From the NCBI RefSeq assembly GCF_001949145.1, contig NW_019091386.1:523435-572776 (forward strand): a DNA stretch of 49,342 bases, read 5' to 3'. Positions 1 through 11,456 of this stretch are shown here, piece after piece (within the stretch, counting starts at the first letter, position 1; each line of letters opens with the position of its first letter). The DNA comes from Acanthaster planci. Lineage: Eukaryota; Echinodermata; Asteroidea; Valvatida; Acanthasteridae. A model generated the notes under the pieces. It ran no database searches. It saw only the letters and a program-made list of their open reading frames with translations, and had not been told where the DNA came from. Both the position numbers and the translations under genes were made by a program.

Positions 1-879
1 CATTTCAATCTAATGATAGGTTGCAGATATATTTCCGATGTTGCAATACAACTAATTCTTGTTCTGTCAAATAAAATCAATACAGTTTTGTTTTGCAGGT
101 GTTTGCAGTCACCGAATTCAAATCCTAAATTATCACGTGCCTGTTAAGGTTCCTGACTTCATTCAACTTTCCCGCTAGCTCTAAACGGGATGAAACCGAG
201 GCTTATTTCAGAAGGTAGTGGTCGTTCATTAATTACATAGTTCTCAAAGTCGAAAGAGACTTTTTCAGCTGAACCTGTGCAACTTTCCCTCAGTCATTTT
301 GTAACAAGGTGCTGATCCTATGTACTTCTGTAACATTAACCACCTTGATCCACTCCGTGGTCCTGTTTGTTGCTGGAAAATAAGAGTTTTTGCATAACAC
401 ATGCACCCTGTTCAGCTCAGTGTACTCACTTTGCAGGCCTTTCCAATGATCCCGCACACTGAAGGCTATCAAAGAGCTTAATCAGAATGTTGTTGAGAGT
501 TTAGGGGAGAAAATGGATACCACTTCTGGTTTTTATTTGTTTTTGTATTTGCAGGTCATTCTGTAATTTTTAGTTCATTATTAATGCATTTAGATTTTTC
601 TGTGAATGTATGATATAAACAATCATTGTACTATTTTTCCAGTGTTTTATTAAAAAATAAATTCTACTCCAAAAAATGTGCTGTAAAAGCTTGTATTGTA
701 CCATCCAAGCCTCCATACAGGGATCACCGAAGAAAATGTGTCCATACGAATGTTCTTTCTTCATTCTCTGAGGTGCTGTGTCTTCTGACTAGAAAGCTTC
801 ATCTGGTATTAATTGATGACATGCCGTGCATTGTACAGTAAGCGGATGGAACGAGAAACCGCTATTACAATAAAGCATG
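1..879. other. Gene-free stretch at left edge
   Basis: No reading frame here has protein-like composition, and I see no splice-bounded exon that extends a known family. The DNA is moderately AT-rich and ends at an assembly gap. It could hold part of an untranslated exon or intron of a gene to the left, which cannot be judged from this window. Confidence 0.5.
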
Positions 880-1244
880 NNNNNNNNNNNNNNNNNNNNN
901 NNNNNNNNNNNNNNNNNNNNNNNNNNNNNNNNNNNNNNNNNNNNNNNNNNNNNNNNNNNNNNNNNNNNNNNNNNNNNNNNNNNNNNNNNNNNNNNNNNNN
1001 NNNNNNNNNNNNNNNNNNNNNNNNNNNNNNNNNNNNNNNNNNNNNNNNNNNNNNNNNNNNNNNNNNNNNNNNNNNNNNNNNNNNNNNNNNNNNNNNNNNN
1101 NNNNNNNNNNNNNNNNNNNNNNNNNNNNNNNNNNNNNNNNNNNNNNNNNNNNNNNNNNNNNNNNNNNNNNNNNNNNNNNNNNNNNNNNNNNNNNNNNNNN
1201 NNNNNNNNNNNNNNNNNNNNNNNNNNNNNNNNNNNNNNNNNNNN
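880..1244. other. Assembly gap (365 N)
   Basis: A continuous run of N. Reading frames drawn across it are artefacts. Confidence 0.99.
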
Positions 1245-1740
1245 GCTTGCATAATCTTACATCAGAACGGCATATTCAATGGCTTTTTGTTTTCTCTTTT
1301 TGACTGATGTTGACGTTTTGGGGAAGTCCAAAAAAATTATTACAATCCGCTTTAAGTTTTTTTTTCTCACCACAAAAAGTGGTTGAAGGGATAGATACCC
1401 TCCCCGGCCCCTCCGGTATTTGGCATAGGAGATGGGTACAACGTGGCAGTGCATCTCATAAAGTTTGCCCCAGTCGTTTTGATTTTGTGGGGTCAAGACT
1501 GAAGGGCCTGCTACGTCTATCAGCCAAAATTGTCAGCCCCCCCCCCCGGCTGAGCCATGAGGCTATTAGACCTATACAAATGAATCAAGAAATCTTACTT
1601 GGTGACAGTGAAGTGGTGATATTGTATACAGAATATGTGCTAAATCATTTAGAATGACGACCGCCCCTAAATAAGGCTGTCGGACGAAAAATCGTGGCTA
1701 AATCTTGACAGCGTCCTCTGTCCGAGCAATGGATTGTTTT
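1245..1740. other. Intergenic stretch with a poly-C tract
   Basis: No gene seen. A run of about 12 C lies near 1537-1548, followed by ggctgagcc. Such tracts are common microsatellite-like features and are prone to assembly error. Confidence 0.5.
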
Positions 1741-2434
1741 ATAGGTTTTTCAGGTCAAATGTCCACAGTATGAGGCGGAATGTGAAATTGGGTATTTCAA
1801 ATGTCAATAGGCCAATCAAATATCCACATGAAGAAAATTGTTATGTAACCAATTGACCACTGGTGAATAACTTCGCTGATAGGTACATCAAATGTTGGGT
1901 AGCAAATTATGTGAAGACCGTACGTAAATATTTTGAACCTTCAGCTGACAGGACCGCCTCACATCTTTATTTATCCATGTCAAAGCGTTAACTTGAAGCA
2001 AACATGTAATAATTTACATGTAACGCGTACTACGGTAATTCCTAAATAATTTTGAAATAATTTTTGAAACGGAAATTTCAAAGACTGATGTAAAGAAAAG
2101 AAAAAGTCCTTAGTAACGATTGGTTTAAAATATATCTACCATGATTTTCGGGTGAAAGTATCATCTCAAATCGTGATTATTTCAAACATCCACTCATTTG
2201 AAATCACGATGTAACATTTGATTTCCCTAGTCAGTACTGGGCGTTTGCTTTTTCTTTGTGGATATTTGATCCACCCATCTGATTTACCTCTTTGTGTATA
2301 CTGTGATACCTAGTGAAAATCTGAATGACCTATTTGGACTCCACTTCAAGTTGACATATGATCTGTCTTTGTTGATTGATGGTTCGGCGTACTGTACAAG
2401 TGTGGATATTAATTGACCTGAAAAAACCTAATGA
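1741..2434. mobile_element. Possible fold-back element with short terminal inverted repeats
   Basis: The left edge (from about 1742) reads taggtttttcaggtca and the right edge (to about 2430), reverse-complemented, reads taggttttttcaggtca, both followed within a few bases by atccaca/gtccaca words. A second inverted pair lies inside: ccaatcaaatatccacatg near 1812 and its near complement around 2255-2278. A third, near-perfect hairpin is at 2166-2213 (atcgtgatt..tttcaaa against tttgaaatcacgat). Nested inverted repeats with no coding capacity fit a non-autonomous DNA transposon. I found no convincing target-site duplication, so the boundaries are approximate. Confidence 0.4.
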
Positions 2435-3093
2435 AGATTTCGGCCTCGTTGGAGAATGGCATGGTATATTTCATCGTAGCGGGAAGTGTACGATCTTCGT
2501 GCATATAATGAGGATTTCAACGCTAGCGCTAGTGTCGCAATCAAGAGTCTACGTGTCATTAATGAGGAGAACCTCCATGCTCTAACTTCAGTGACACGTG
2601 GGCTATGCAATGGAATGTTCAAGACAATGCAACATCGATGAGGTCATCCGGTGCTACGTTAAGGCGCCGGGTGGCGAGCGAGTGAGCGAACGAAACCTCC
2701 ATCGCAAACTAGAATGAACCCTGCTGCATGTGCGGCTTCCACTCTAAAGAATAAAAATTTCCATATCCTGAGAGTCAAATCCCTTCCCCATTCCCTTATG
2801 TAAAAAAACAATACACGCAACAAGCCCGGACCTATCATACTTGTTGCATCCCTTGGGCGTTCAGGATGATAAGCATAGTAGGACGCACGAAGCGAAGCCT
2901 CAATATCCTAGTCTCCTTGATTGAAGACAGCAAGTTGACGCCGGGTGCAGCGTGAACTGTTCCTGGATTTGAGGAATTTCCTTAAAACTTTCATAGATTT
3001 TCCTGAAAAGCTCCCTCGAAAGCAACAAATTTCCTTAAAATAAGGAAAATTTCTTGACAGTTGAACCACTGCCATGCCCTGCTGCGCTGCTCT
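2435..3093. other. Intergenic stretch, nothing recognised
   Basis: Short reading frames only, with no family resemblance. Short similar words (gcgagcgagtgagcgaacgaa near 2675 and cgcacgaagcgaagcc near 2884) hint at old repeat material but do not define an element. Confidence 0.4.
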
Positions 3094-3559
3094 TTAACCC
3101 TCAAAGAGCCGGGTTATTTTTTATCCATCTCACAGCCGGGGGGGCGGATCCCTCCCCTCCCCCAAGAATTTGTTTGTTTCATGCTTTTTTTGGGGGGGGG
3201 GTGGCATGCGTATGAAAACGCCCCTTATCATTACAAATGTGAAGCTTGAACTCAGTGTGGGTTCGTTACGTTCATTTGAAGTTCATGGCGACATGCATAC
3301 CAGTACAAGTGCTTTGATCACCTCAGTGGAAAAAGTATACTGTTTTTTTTGGTTTTTTTTGCTGACCCCTCTCGGAAAAATGCACGCTGCGCGAGATCTG
3401 TATGTCCGAATTTTGCAAACAAGGTGTCAAAATAACCGCAAAGAATTGCTCTAAAAATTCTGAAAGGTTCAACTTCTTAAAAAAAAATGCACACCGTCGA
3501 TATCGAAAAAAATGTCAAGGGGGTAGATTCCGCCCCTCCTCCTGCTCTTGTAGGGTTAA
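3094..3559. mobile_element. TTAA-flanked MITE, piggyBac-like ends
   Basis: The element body (3098-3555, 458 bp) begins ccctcaaagagc and ends gctcttgtaggg, which are imperfect inverted repeats. Further in, gggggggcggatccctcccc on the left mirrors gggggtagattccgcccctcc on the right. TTAA stands on both sides (3094-3097 and 3556-3559). TTAA duplications with CCC/GGG termini are the signature of piggyBac-type transposons; Kolobok elements also target TTAA. It has no transposase, so it is a non-autonomous copy. The interior holds G and T homopolymers. Confidence 0.6.
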
Positions 3560-3843
3560 GATGGATAATCCTTTACGAACAGAGGGCGCCCTTTATTCCC
3601 GGATGGGGAAAACGAAAACCCTGCTGCATGCAGACCAGTGCACATTTAGTTTCACAAAAACTTTCAGGTGCACAGTTCCCAACCAATGTATAGTACGTGT
3701 ATTAATTCATAATTCTAGTTATTATGTATTGTAGATATAGAGAAAACCTCATTTAGTCAGTCAAGGCTTATTGGAACTCGGGACCCTGGACTACCGGTAA
3801 GGAGATTCTGCTACTAACCTAGAAGGCTGTAGTGCGTAGTATG

Positions 3844-3941
3844 CCTACATTTGGGGGGGGGGGATTCGTAATGTTCGTTGTCTACCGCGCTCCCGCGTGG
3901 CGAACGAAAACGATGAACCCCACACTTCTTTCTGGGGGTAT
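3844..3941. repeat. Short fold-back hairpin element, copy 0
   Basis: The right arm contains gaaccccacacttctttctgggggta, closely similar to the right arms of the copies at 42971-43043, 44182-44226 and 44459-44533. The central part, ctaccgcgctcccgcg, is shared with the copy at 44459. The left arm (gggattcgtaatgttcgtt) is an imperfect complement of aacgaaaacgatgaacccc. Probably a diverged member of a small dispersed inverted-repeat family. Confidence 0.45.
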
Positions 3942-4147
3942 CCGTCTACGTCTCGTAGTTTGAGTCCTAGTTTTACAAGATCCGTTAAGGTGAAGAGTAG
4001 GCAGTACAGTATGGGGCCTAGCACTACCTAGGCCTACTTTCCGCATACATCACCTGTTACATGACGTGGTGTTCAGCATGTTCAGGGCAATCTTTCATGT
4101 CTTTGAACGTGCACAATTTTGATGCCTTGAACTGTGCACTTTTTTAG

Positions 4148-4198
4148 CCCTAACAGTCCTCAATCCTGCACCTATTGGAGGACTGAGGACTGTTAGGG
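4148..4198. repeat. 19-bp stem hairpin
   Basis: The left arm ccctaacagtcctcaatcc (4148-4166) is the complement of 4180-4198 with one mismatch, enclosing a 13-base loop. TTAA follows directly at 4199-4202 and ttag precedes, so it may be a very short TTAA-type element or the fused ends of one. The strength of pairing is directly visible; the origin is inference. Confidence 0.6.
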
Positions 4199-4789
4199 TT
4201 AAGGGAGTCATGGTCAGCGTTCGACCAGGCCCGGCTGGCAGCATGGGGATTCACATCCCCTTCGAAGTCTCCAGCTCCCACCCTGCCACTAACGTTAGTC
4301 AAATTGGGAAATCGCAACTGTTGCCTTGGCTAGGATTCCAGTACAAAGTAGTTGTTTTGGGGTCACTTCAAAATCCTTATTTTGTCTGGGCCAGGGTCCT
4401 ACTGTCATGACCGTCTTGACTGTTATTCCAAATGTGTTTCTAATTAGGCTTACATGTAGGCCTACGGCTCTAAGATTACAATTTTCCGAATTAAATGTCA
4501 ACATGGAAAAACTGGGGAATTTAAGAGCTCTCAATATTTATTTTCAGAGGGATGAAAAGTCTGAATTAACTGTGGAGAGGGGAATCTAATTGTCCCAGTA
4601 TTCATCAAAATGCTGGAATGGTGAAATACATCCATGTATCTCGTGTAGTGTGGCTGGCCGATGTGACATACCATACCCTCACCCCAAAAGTACATGTACG
4701 TATCACGCTCAACATGTTGCCTGGGGGCAAAGTGGCAAATGGGGAATGGGCAAAGTGGTAAGTATGGTAAGATGGCAAAGTGGCAGATA

Positions 4790-4928
4790 AGCCTTATCGA
4801 AAATACTGCATGGGCGATTTAAAGGTATTGTGGGAAGGAAAAAGGAGCAAACATTGCCCCCTTTTCCCTTCCCACAATGCCTTTCTACCATTGTGCAAAA
4901 TCACCCATGCAGTATTTTCGATAAGGCT
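4790..4928. repeat. 139-bp near-perfect palindromic (fold-back) element
   Basis: The outer arms (4790-4820 and 4898-4928, agccttatcgaaaatactg against its complement) pair almost without mismatch. Inner arms (about 4821-4845 and 4859-4884, aaaggtattgtgggaagg against its complement) continue the stem, so nearly the whole segment can fold into one hairpin. Short aagtggcaaa-like repeats flank it on the left. I saw no clear target duplication. Most likely a fold-back MITE; there is no coding capacity. Confidence 0.65.
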
Positions 4929-6071
4929 TCTGGGCGGAGTGGTTGTGAGAAAAGTACATGTAGTTGTGGGTGAAGTGACTGCAAAAAGTATGTTCCTGTT
5001 ATCGGCAAAAGTGGTCTCTTGGGTTAGGATTGTACATCTGATGCCCTCCTTTTCTAGTGCGTTTGTGAGACTTAGTTTGACCGTTCACCATGCACGTATT
5101 GTTTACTTGTCAACTTAACTTTACTTTTAATCACAGTTGACATGACATCTGGCAGCAGTCAATGCATGAGAGAGAGGTTGTATGTCAATTCCTGAAGATG
5201 TGTACACAAGTGTTGCATTTCAACTTGCCCTATAAGGCCTTGAAAAAACAGATGCTAGGTTGAGAGGTACTGCTGTCCATGCATATCACGAACTACACTG
5301 GAGGGATAGAGGACCGAGTCGGCGTCAACGGTACTTATGAGCAACCATTTTCACTGTATTGAGGAAGTCAGGGTTCTGCTGGAAACATCACTGAAAATGC
5401 CACAATTTTAGAGCATTGCATAACCCATGTGACCCGGAAATGGTGACATGCAAGACCAAGGTTCTCTTGGAATCAGTGACTGAATGAGGCAAAGGCAAGG
5501 TTTGATCTTACGCTTGTAACACCCAATGCTGAATCTATTTTTTCAACCTCTTCCGACATTTTAACCATGTTTATTAGGAGGCTGTAACATTCTTGTACCA
5601 TAGGACCAGGACAGACCTGTCCGTATCACTCCTACATTGACATTTCAACGATACAATGCAATTACATGGATATCGTTTGCCTTACTTTTTCAAAGACTAC
5701 AGTGATACCATTGCATATGTAGTGCCTTGATAACCCATCAGGATCCTGGAACTCTAAGACAAGAAAATCTGAGTGTGACGAAACTCACAATTGTAACTAC
5801 AAAAGCTAAACTGAACTGAGGCAGTCAATCAGAATGTCATGAGAACCATGACAGAAAGTAACAAACATCAGCAGTGAATTTTTCGAATGCCAGTTGTGGT
5901 CTTGCCAAATTTTAAAACGCATCTTCACAGAGGATATCCCCTCAGAGGGCGTCCCACTTTGAAAAGCAGCTCCAACTGAAATGAACTTCAGCAAGTGTAT
6001 TTCAACATCTACTTGCCTGAAGAAAACGACGTACCATTTTTGCCTGGATTCAAGGAGGTGAGACACCAAGC
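4929..6071. other. Upstream region of RAB24, no gene seen
   Basis: No supported coding exon. The last few hundred bases should include the RAB24 promoter and 5' untranslated region, but I see no clear TATA box or other decisive motif. The open frame on the minus strand at 5806-6120 is an antisense shadow of exon 1 and its leader. Confidence 0.4.
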
Positions 6072-9000
6072 ATGAACGATAATCTGCCACAGTTGAAGGT
6101 TGTGTTGCTGGGCAAGCCATGTGGAGGGAAGACTTGTCTAATGGAGAGGTTTGTCTGCAACAGATTCCGCCACGAGGCTAAACCAGTGAGTACAAAAGGC
6201 CTCTCCAAATGAGTGTACATGTTTTCAGTACATCTCAGTCTGTTTGTTGGTCTCTGTTTTCTTTACTTTGTCTTTATTGTTCCGCTCTTGTCTTTCCTGG
6301 ATGATTTCTCGTCGGTTTTGTTAGTCAAATTTTTGACTAACATTTTTGGGGGGAGGGGAGGTGGTAGCACAATGAAAGGTGGTGGGCACATTTCAGAATT
6401 TCAAATGGGAAAGGAAGGACCGGGGGAGGGGGGGAACCTCTACTGGGGGCACATGTTTCCCCTGCCCCCAAACAGGGAAATATGAGTAATAATGTTTCCC
6501 CATGTGACCTTGTCCCAGACATGTGGTGTAGCTTTTGAACTGAAGGACGTTAAAGTGGATAGCCGGACAGTCAGGATACAAATCTGGGTAAGTGCCGCTA
6601 GTGACGGGACCTCCAACTCCGAGGGATAAGACCAAGAAGTGTTAAAAGGGGTAGGAGGGGCTTATGAGATAGGGAAGAGGGGAGGGAGGCTTTGTCCCTC
6701 AGTCACACAGTGACTGTGTTGCCATAGTTTATTTTGGAAGTTCTTCCTCTGTACCCAATCAGGAGTCATCCTGTCATTCTTGGGCACAGCTTTCCAAGAT
6801 TACTGGTCCAGGGGATCATCGGGCCGTCAGATCTGTAGAGATCAATCGAGGAAGTGGGCTGAGAACTGTACTGTATTGGACTTCGTGCAACTGAAGAAAA
6901 ATCAAATTTTGATTTGTTTGTGGATCTTCAAAAATACTCAGCTCAACTCTTACTCAAAAATGTCAGCTCCCACTTTGTTGCCAAGAGGGAGAATTGCTAT
7001 TTCTCCAAGTTGGAGAAGCCTCTCAAGCCAATGCAGTAGGCCTGCATTAGATTGAATAATTGAATATCGGACCTGAAAGTTGATCAAATATTCCAACACT
7101 TGGTCATACAGTAATTTTTTATTAACCGTGCCTCCAAAGGGATAGATTTTATACACAAAATAACACATTATCATCACTGCCAACAGAGTAGTGATTTCAT
7201 GTTTAGGAAAGCTGAAGCGTATGACCCAATTTGGAAAACAAAATGGTTCATGTTATTGTTCTGCACTTAAGAATAATTGAATCACATTGAATTAAAACGA
7301 ACATTGACTTTTCAAGTATTTCATGAAATTCTGATAATACAGTATTCAGTGCCGGCCTATGGTATAACTGAGTGATCAAATCAAGGTTTACCTGCAGTCC
7401 TGAAAAGAAGCAACTGAAATATCTTTGGCAAGTTATTTCCAGTCCAGTGTTAATCTCTTTATCGAGCATCACTAAATTTAATTGTCTGATCATCAGGACA
7501 TTGGGGGAAGTGAACTGTACACGTCTATCAGTCGGCTTTACTACCGAGGGGCTGGCGCTGCTATAGTCTGTTATGGTAAGTCGCGGCTGTCGTCCAAGAT
7601 GAACGATTAGGTTTCCTTAACCTGACCCTCCGGACACCATTCAAAAGCCATTGTGATTTCGACACAGACACACTGACCACAACACAACCCTCTGGGTTAT
7701 GTGAATACCGTTGAGTCCTTTGGTTAAAAAAGTCTGTTCTTTTATATACTCGTGCAAACACGATTGGATGCGACATTCATAAAAAGTTTGTTAACCTTGA
7801 CAGGCCTAAATCGAATGTTCAGGATTTTTCCCACACACCTGAGGGAGTTAAGATTGGCTCAACTATAAATGAAAACGGAGTTATAAAGGATGAATTTTTT
7901 CCGTTTTTTTTTTTTTTTAGTCTTTCAAACGCAATGAGAGAAAAATTATTTGGGAGGCTCTCCCATTTCTCCTCTTCCCCAAAGTGTATAGAAAGCCCCC
8001 AAATTTAGCCTGTCCCCATAGAAAGGCCATGACAGTATTCTCCCCCATTTTTTGGCTCCTGGACACAAAGTGGCCCCCATCCTCCCCCAAAAAGAGATAT
8101 TTGGTTCTAGATCTTTCTGGTTATGCATCAATCTGTCTGTCTGTCTGTCTGTCCGTCTGTCTGTCTTTATCCCTGTACAGATCTTACCAGTCCAACCAGC
8201 TTTGACAGGATCAAGCTCTGGGTGGAACAGGTGAAAAGGAGCGAAGAGGTACTATTTCGTAGAGCGTGTACATTTTTACCAGACAAGTTCTTTTCCCGGT
8301 CATCAAATTTTTGGGTCCTTAGAAAGTTTGCATTTAGCTGATGTCTTCATGAGGAATTCTAGTGTTAACTACATTTATACATGTAGGTGTCAGATGTTGA
8401 CATGTTGGCCATGTGAATTTTGGTGCCATTTCCTGTCTTTGCTGTACTTCTGGCATGGCTTGCTAAGTTTGATTTTTTTTTTCCCCGTAGTTTTGTTTAA
8501 ATTTGTGCTCATTTGTGAAAAAAATTATAATATCTCTCACTCATATTCATAATCAAGAGCCAACTTCTCACAGTTTTGTTGACCGTTAGTCACACTTTTT
8601 TTCATTGTTTGATTCTATCTCAGTTTTGCAAAATTTATCTGTGCGGTACAAAGCTTGACCTAGTGGAGAGGGGTAGGCTGCCGAGACAGGTGGACAGTGA
8701 CGTTGTGGCAGATTACACGGAAGGTACTCAGGCGCTTTTTAACTGCAAGTTTTCCACTTTATCTTCAGAGTTTTTTTTTTTTTTTGAAACCAATATGGTA
8801 CAGCAGATAAACTGGTAGTGATCAAGCTTCACAAAATGTCTCACAAAATTTAAAGGGAACATGCTCAAGGGAAAGGGAAACCACACCGTCCTTTCAAGTG
8901 GATTACGCTGTTTGAAATTCCAATAAAAATGGGCATTAGAGTGAAATGACAGATTTAGACTGCATTTGCACGTACCACAGTGCAGCAGAAAAATATTCTG

Positions 9001-10134
9001 AAGGGACTATGCGTGTAAACCTTGTGAACTACACGAATTTTCCCACCTTGGCTTCTTGAACTTTGTTGAAACCTCCATAGTAGAACGCCCTAGGGGAGGC
9101 GATCGAATCTCGCAAAATGACGGTGACTCGGGCTCATTTTTTTACTTATTGGCTTGTGTCGTGCAGGAGAAAGGGAACACCAAGCTATCTATTTTGATGT
9201 ACATCTTACGTTTATTCTCGACTAAAGACAGGTTTTCTGTGATGGGGTTTGCAATGCGGATAGTTTGTGTTGATTTCCATCATGCAAGATTTGTTCAAAG
9301 GTCTGTAAATCAAAACAAGGAAAACAAGGTCAGCAACTGCGGACTCTTTTTTTTATTTCCCTTGGGCATTCCCAAACCGTGTATTTTGATAGTGCTTCCA
9401 TTTGCCCATCTGCCTCGACAACCCATGATATTTAGTTTGACTGATAAATCTCTTTCCTTTTTGAACACAGAACTTCATGCAGAAGTCTTTGAAACTTCAA
9501 GTAAGACTGGTTACAATGTCAGTAAGTACAAGCTGTGCCCGATGGTTTGTAGTACGAAGTCCCTAAATTTGGAATTCTTCAAATGATTTTCGTGAAGCTT
9601 CAGTGTATTTTGAAATAATTTAATCGATGGATTTGATGAGGTTTTCCAAGGACATGGTAATTCTTTGGAGTCTGTTTCTCTGCCCTCGCTTGGCAGTGTT
9701 TGAGATCACCGAGTTGAGTAGCAGAGTCCTGCCCCGAACAAATGTCAGTGTTTTTTTGATTTCACATAATTGCAGGAGATCTGTTCTTGAAGGTTGCCAA
9801 AGATTACCTCCATGACGGCAAGCACATAGCTTACATTGATAGTAGACAAGAAGATGGAGAGGATATAGGTATGTTTTTATTCATGTTTTTTAGATCAATT
9901 CATTTCAAAAGTCCGTTCATTTATCTATATTATCTGATCAAGATCTTTGAGTTTTCCCCAGGAATTGTACACACGTGAATTATAATTTGATGACTCCTGA
10001 CTCATCGCTCCCACAAGACCAACGGCTAGTAGTACCTTTTCTGAAAACTTTGTTTGTTTGTTTGTTCCTTTTTTTGGGCGGCAGCACTCCTGGGAAACAA
10101 CAAACGTAAACGATGTGGCTGCTGCCCCTGGTAG
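6072..10134 (+). CDS. RAB24: Ras-related protein Rab-24, eight coding exons
   Basis: Coding exons: 6072-6185, 6519-6587, 7497-7575, 8181-8248, 8624-8723, 9471-9521, 9776-9868, 10085-10134; all introns are GT..AG and phases agree, giving 207 residues (vertebrate Rab24 about 203). The start is chosen because eight residues precede KVVLLGK, as in the family. Motifs: P-loop GKPCGGKT (14-21), switch I Thr39, switch II DIGGSE (62-67), YYRGA, GTKLD (118-122) in place of NKxD, TSSK (152-155), and a tail ending RCGCCPW, a Rab24-like di-cysteine two residues from the end. The family is a low-activity Rab linked to autophagy and late endosomes. Oddities: the family's DTAGSE is DIGGSE here, and the P-loop Tyr17 of vertebrate Rab24 is Cys. 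The identity is strong; biochemical consequences are inference. Confidence 0.93.
6340..6475 (+). other. G-rich segment in RAB24 intron 1
   Basis: Several runs of four or more G (ggggggaggggagg, gggggagggggggaacc, tgggggc) lie within 130 bases of a short 333-base intron. They could form a G-quadruplex on the coding strand or act as intronic G-run splicing enhancers. No coding frame is supported. Confidence 0.4.
8127..8180 (+). repeat. (CTGT)n microsatellite at the RAB24 exon 4 acceptor
   Basis: About nine ctgt units with one interruption (ccgt) occupy roughly 8131-8167, ending 13 bases before the first base of exon 4 (8181). The repeat is pyrimidine-biased and sits where the polypyrimidine tract of this acceptor should be, so its length may affect splicing. 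The position is seen; the effect is inference. Confidence 0.7.
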
Positions 10135-11092
10135 CCGGTCACAACATGCACACATCCAGCTAGAATCACAACAAGTGCCCCTGTCCGATGCGTCGGCATC
10201 CTGTCAATGGTGTTATAGGTGGTCTTTAATAAGACCAAATTGAAATTAGTATTAACTTTCGCAGGAAAGGATACAAACTGATGCCTTTCAGATTCTCTAT
10301 CAATGTTTAGAAAAGGGAATGAAAGTCATGGGATGGATTCAGGATTTTTTGTTGAGGGGTCTTCAAATGTTTAGATGGGGGGAGGGGGTTGTGTTACGGT
10401 ATTCGTCATCATTATTGGGGCCCTTTCAACTCTTTGTTTTGCTCTTAAACAAATGCCCAAATAAGACCCCTACGTTTTTTTTCTTTGTTGAGGAGCCGGC
10501 ATCCTCTAGATCCGGGCGTCAAAAAGAAGTAGGAGACGAGCGGGGTGACCTCGACCCTGTCCGCTGTGTAATTTCTTCATGCGACCCTGTATGGCCTCTC
10601 TGGGTGGTTGAGACTAAATGTTAGGGGCTTTTTCACATACCTTTAGATGGAAGGGCAAGAAAATTATCCCTTAACGCTTCTCATATCTAAAAAAAAAAAA
10701 AATAATTGCTCTCTTTTGAGGGGGCGTGGCCCCCGTTGCCCTTCCCCTGCTGTATGAAATTACCTTTAAAGAGAACTTACGCAACTCTAGTATCTTGTAA
10801 AAACAATGAAATTTATTTTTATATTGCATGTTTTGTACATTACTCCTTTTTTCGTAGACTGTAATATTTTTGGATTGTTTTCTTTACTTGCTCAAAGTGA
10901 GCAATCATTGTATGTTTCATTATATTTCCAGTGCTGAACACATGTACCTTTTAAAGTTGTAGTTTTATTCTATTTAGAGGAAAAATGTCCTCCATGTCTG
11001 CATTACTTTTGGTTAACCGAACTTAAAAAAGCGTAGGTCCTTATCGAATCTTCCCTCTCACAAATTCTTTATTCTAGATCTGTTACTTCAAT
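10135..11092 (+). other. RAB24 3' flank, probable 3' UTR
   Basis: There is no gene. No canonical AATAAA is seen between the RAB24 stop and 11099. The first one is at 11100-11105, at the left end of the inserted transposon, so the 3' untranslated region may be up to about 1 kb or may use a variant signal. T-rich and A-rich tracts occur near 10475 and 10688. Confidence 0.4.
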
Positions 11093-11456
11093 AAACCTTT
11101 TGCAAATTAAATTTGATTACAATCTGGTACACAGACTTATCTGATTACATGATACATAATTTGAATTCCCCAGACTAAAGACACTGTTGCTATACCGCGT
11201 GATTTGGGGCTAAGTTCTGCATAGCGACCACCATCTCGGAAATGGGCTGGTTCCTTTGTGCCCTTCTTGTCCATTGGAAGCAGCGTATTGGTGCAAGGTG
11301 TCTCTTATGTAATTAAGCAAAAGCCTGCCCTGAATCACAAAGTTAGGGATAGATGTCTTTAGTATGGAGAATTCAAATTCTTGTGTTCATGGAATTCAAA
11401 GAACTCCATGTACCATATTTTATTCAAATTTAATTCGCAAAAGGTTGATTACTTCA
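11093..11456. mobile_element. hAT-like MITE with long inverted repeats and 8-bp duplication
   Basis: The body (11101-11448, 348 bp) has inverted arms of about 130 bp: ataaaccttttgcaaattaaat on the left, and on the reverse of the right end tcaaccttttgcgaattaaat. Matching words continue inward (ttgaattccccagactaaagac against ttgaattctccatactaaagac). The 8-mer ttacttca flanks it on both sides (11093-11100 and 11449-11456). An 8-bp duplication with no transposase fits a non-autonomous hAT-type element. A longer relative lies in the last VPS51 intron. Confidence 0.8.
11100..11105 (+). promoter_or_regulatory. AATAAA formed at a transposon junction
   Basis: The last base of the duplicated target (a) and the first bases of the transposon (ataaa) together spell the canonical polyadenylation hexamer on the RAB24 strand. 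It is the first such hexamer after the RAB24 stop. Use as a poly(A) signal is inference. Confidence 0.35.

Noticed and set aside
809-1307. Long frames across the N runs (also at 12618-13377 and 45509-46462)
   Set aside because: They consist mainly of undetermined bases and carry no coding evidence.
6780-6860. Open frame with a Rab-like position (GTAFQD) after RAB24 exon 2
   Set aside because: It does not match the switch II region and lacks the downstream motif; the true exon 3 with DIGGSE and YYRGA is at 7497-7575.
9056-9586. 176-codon open frame reading from RAB24 intron 5 into exon 6
   Set aside because: Only the exon 6 part (9471-9521) resembles Rab24; the rest has intron-like composition, and an in-frame open stretch of this length is expected by chance in 49 kb.
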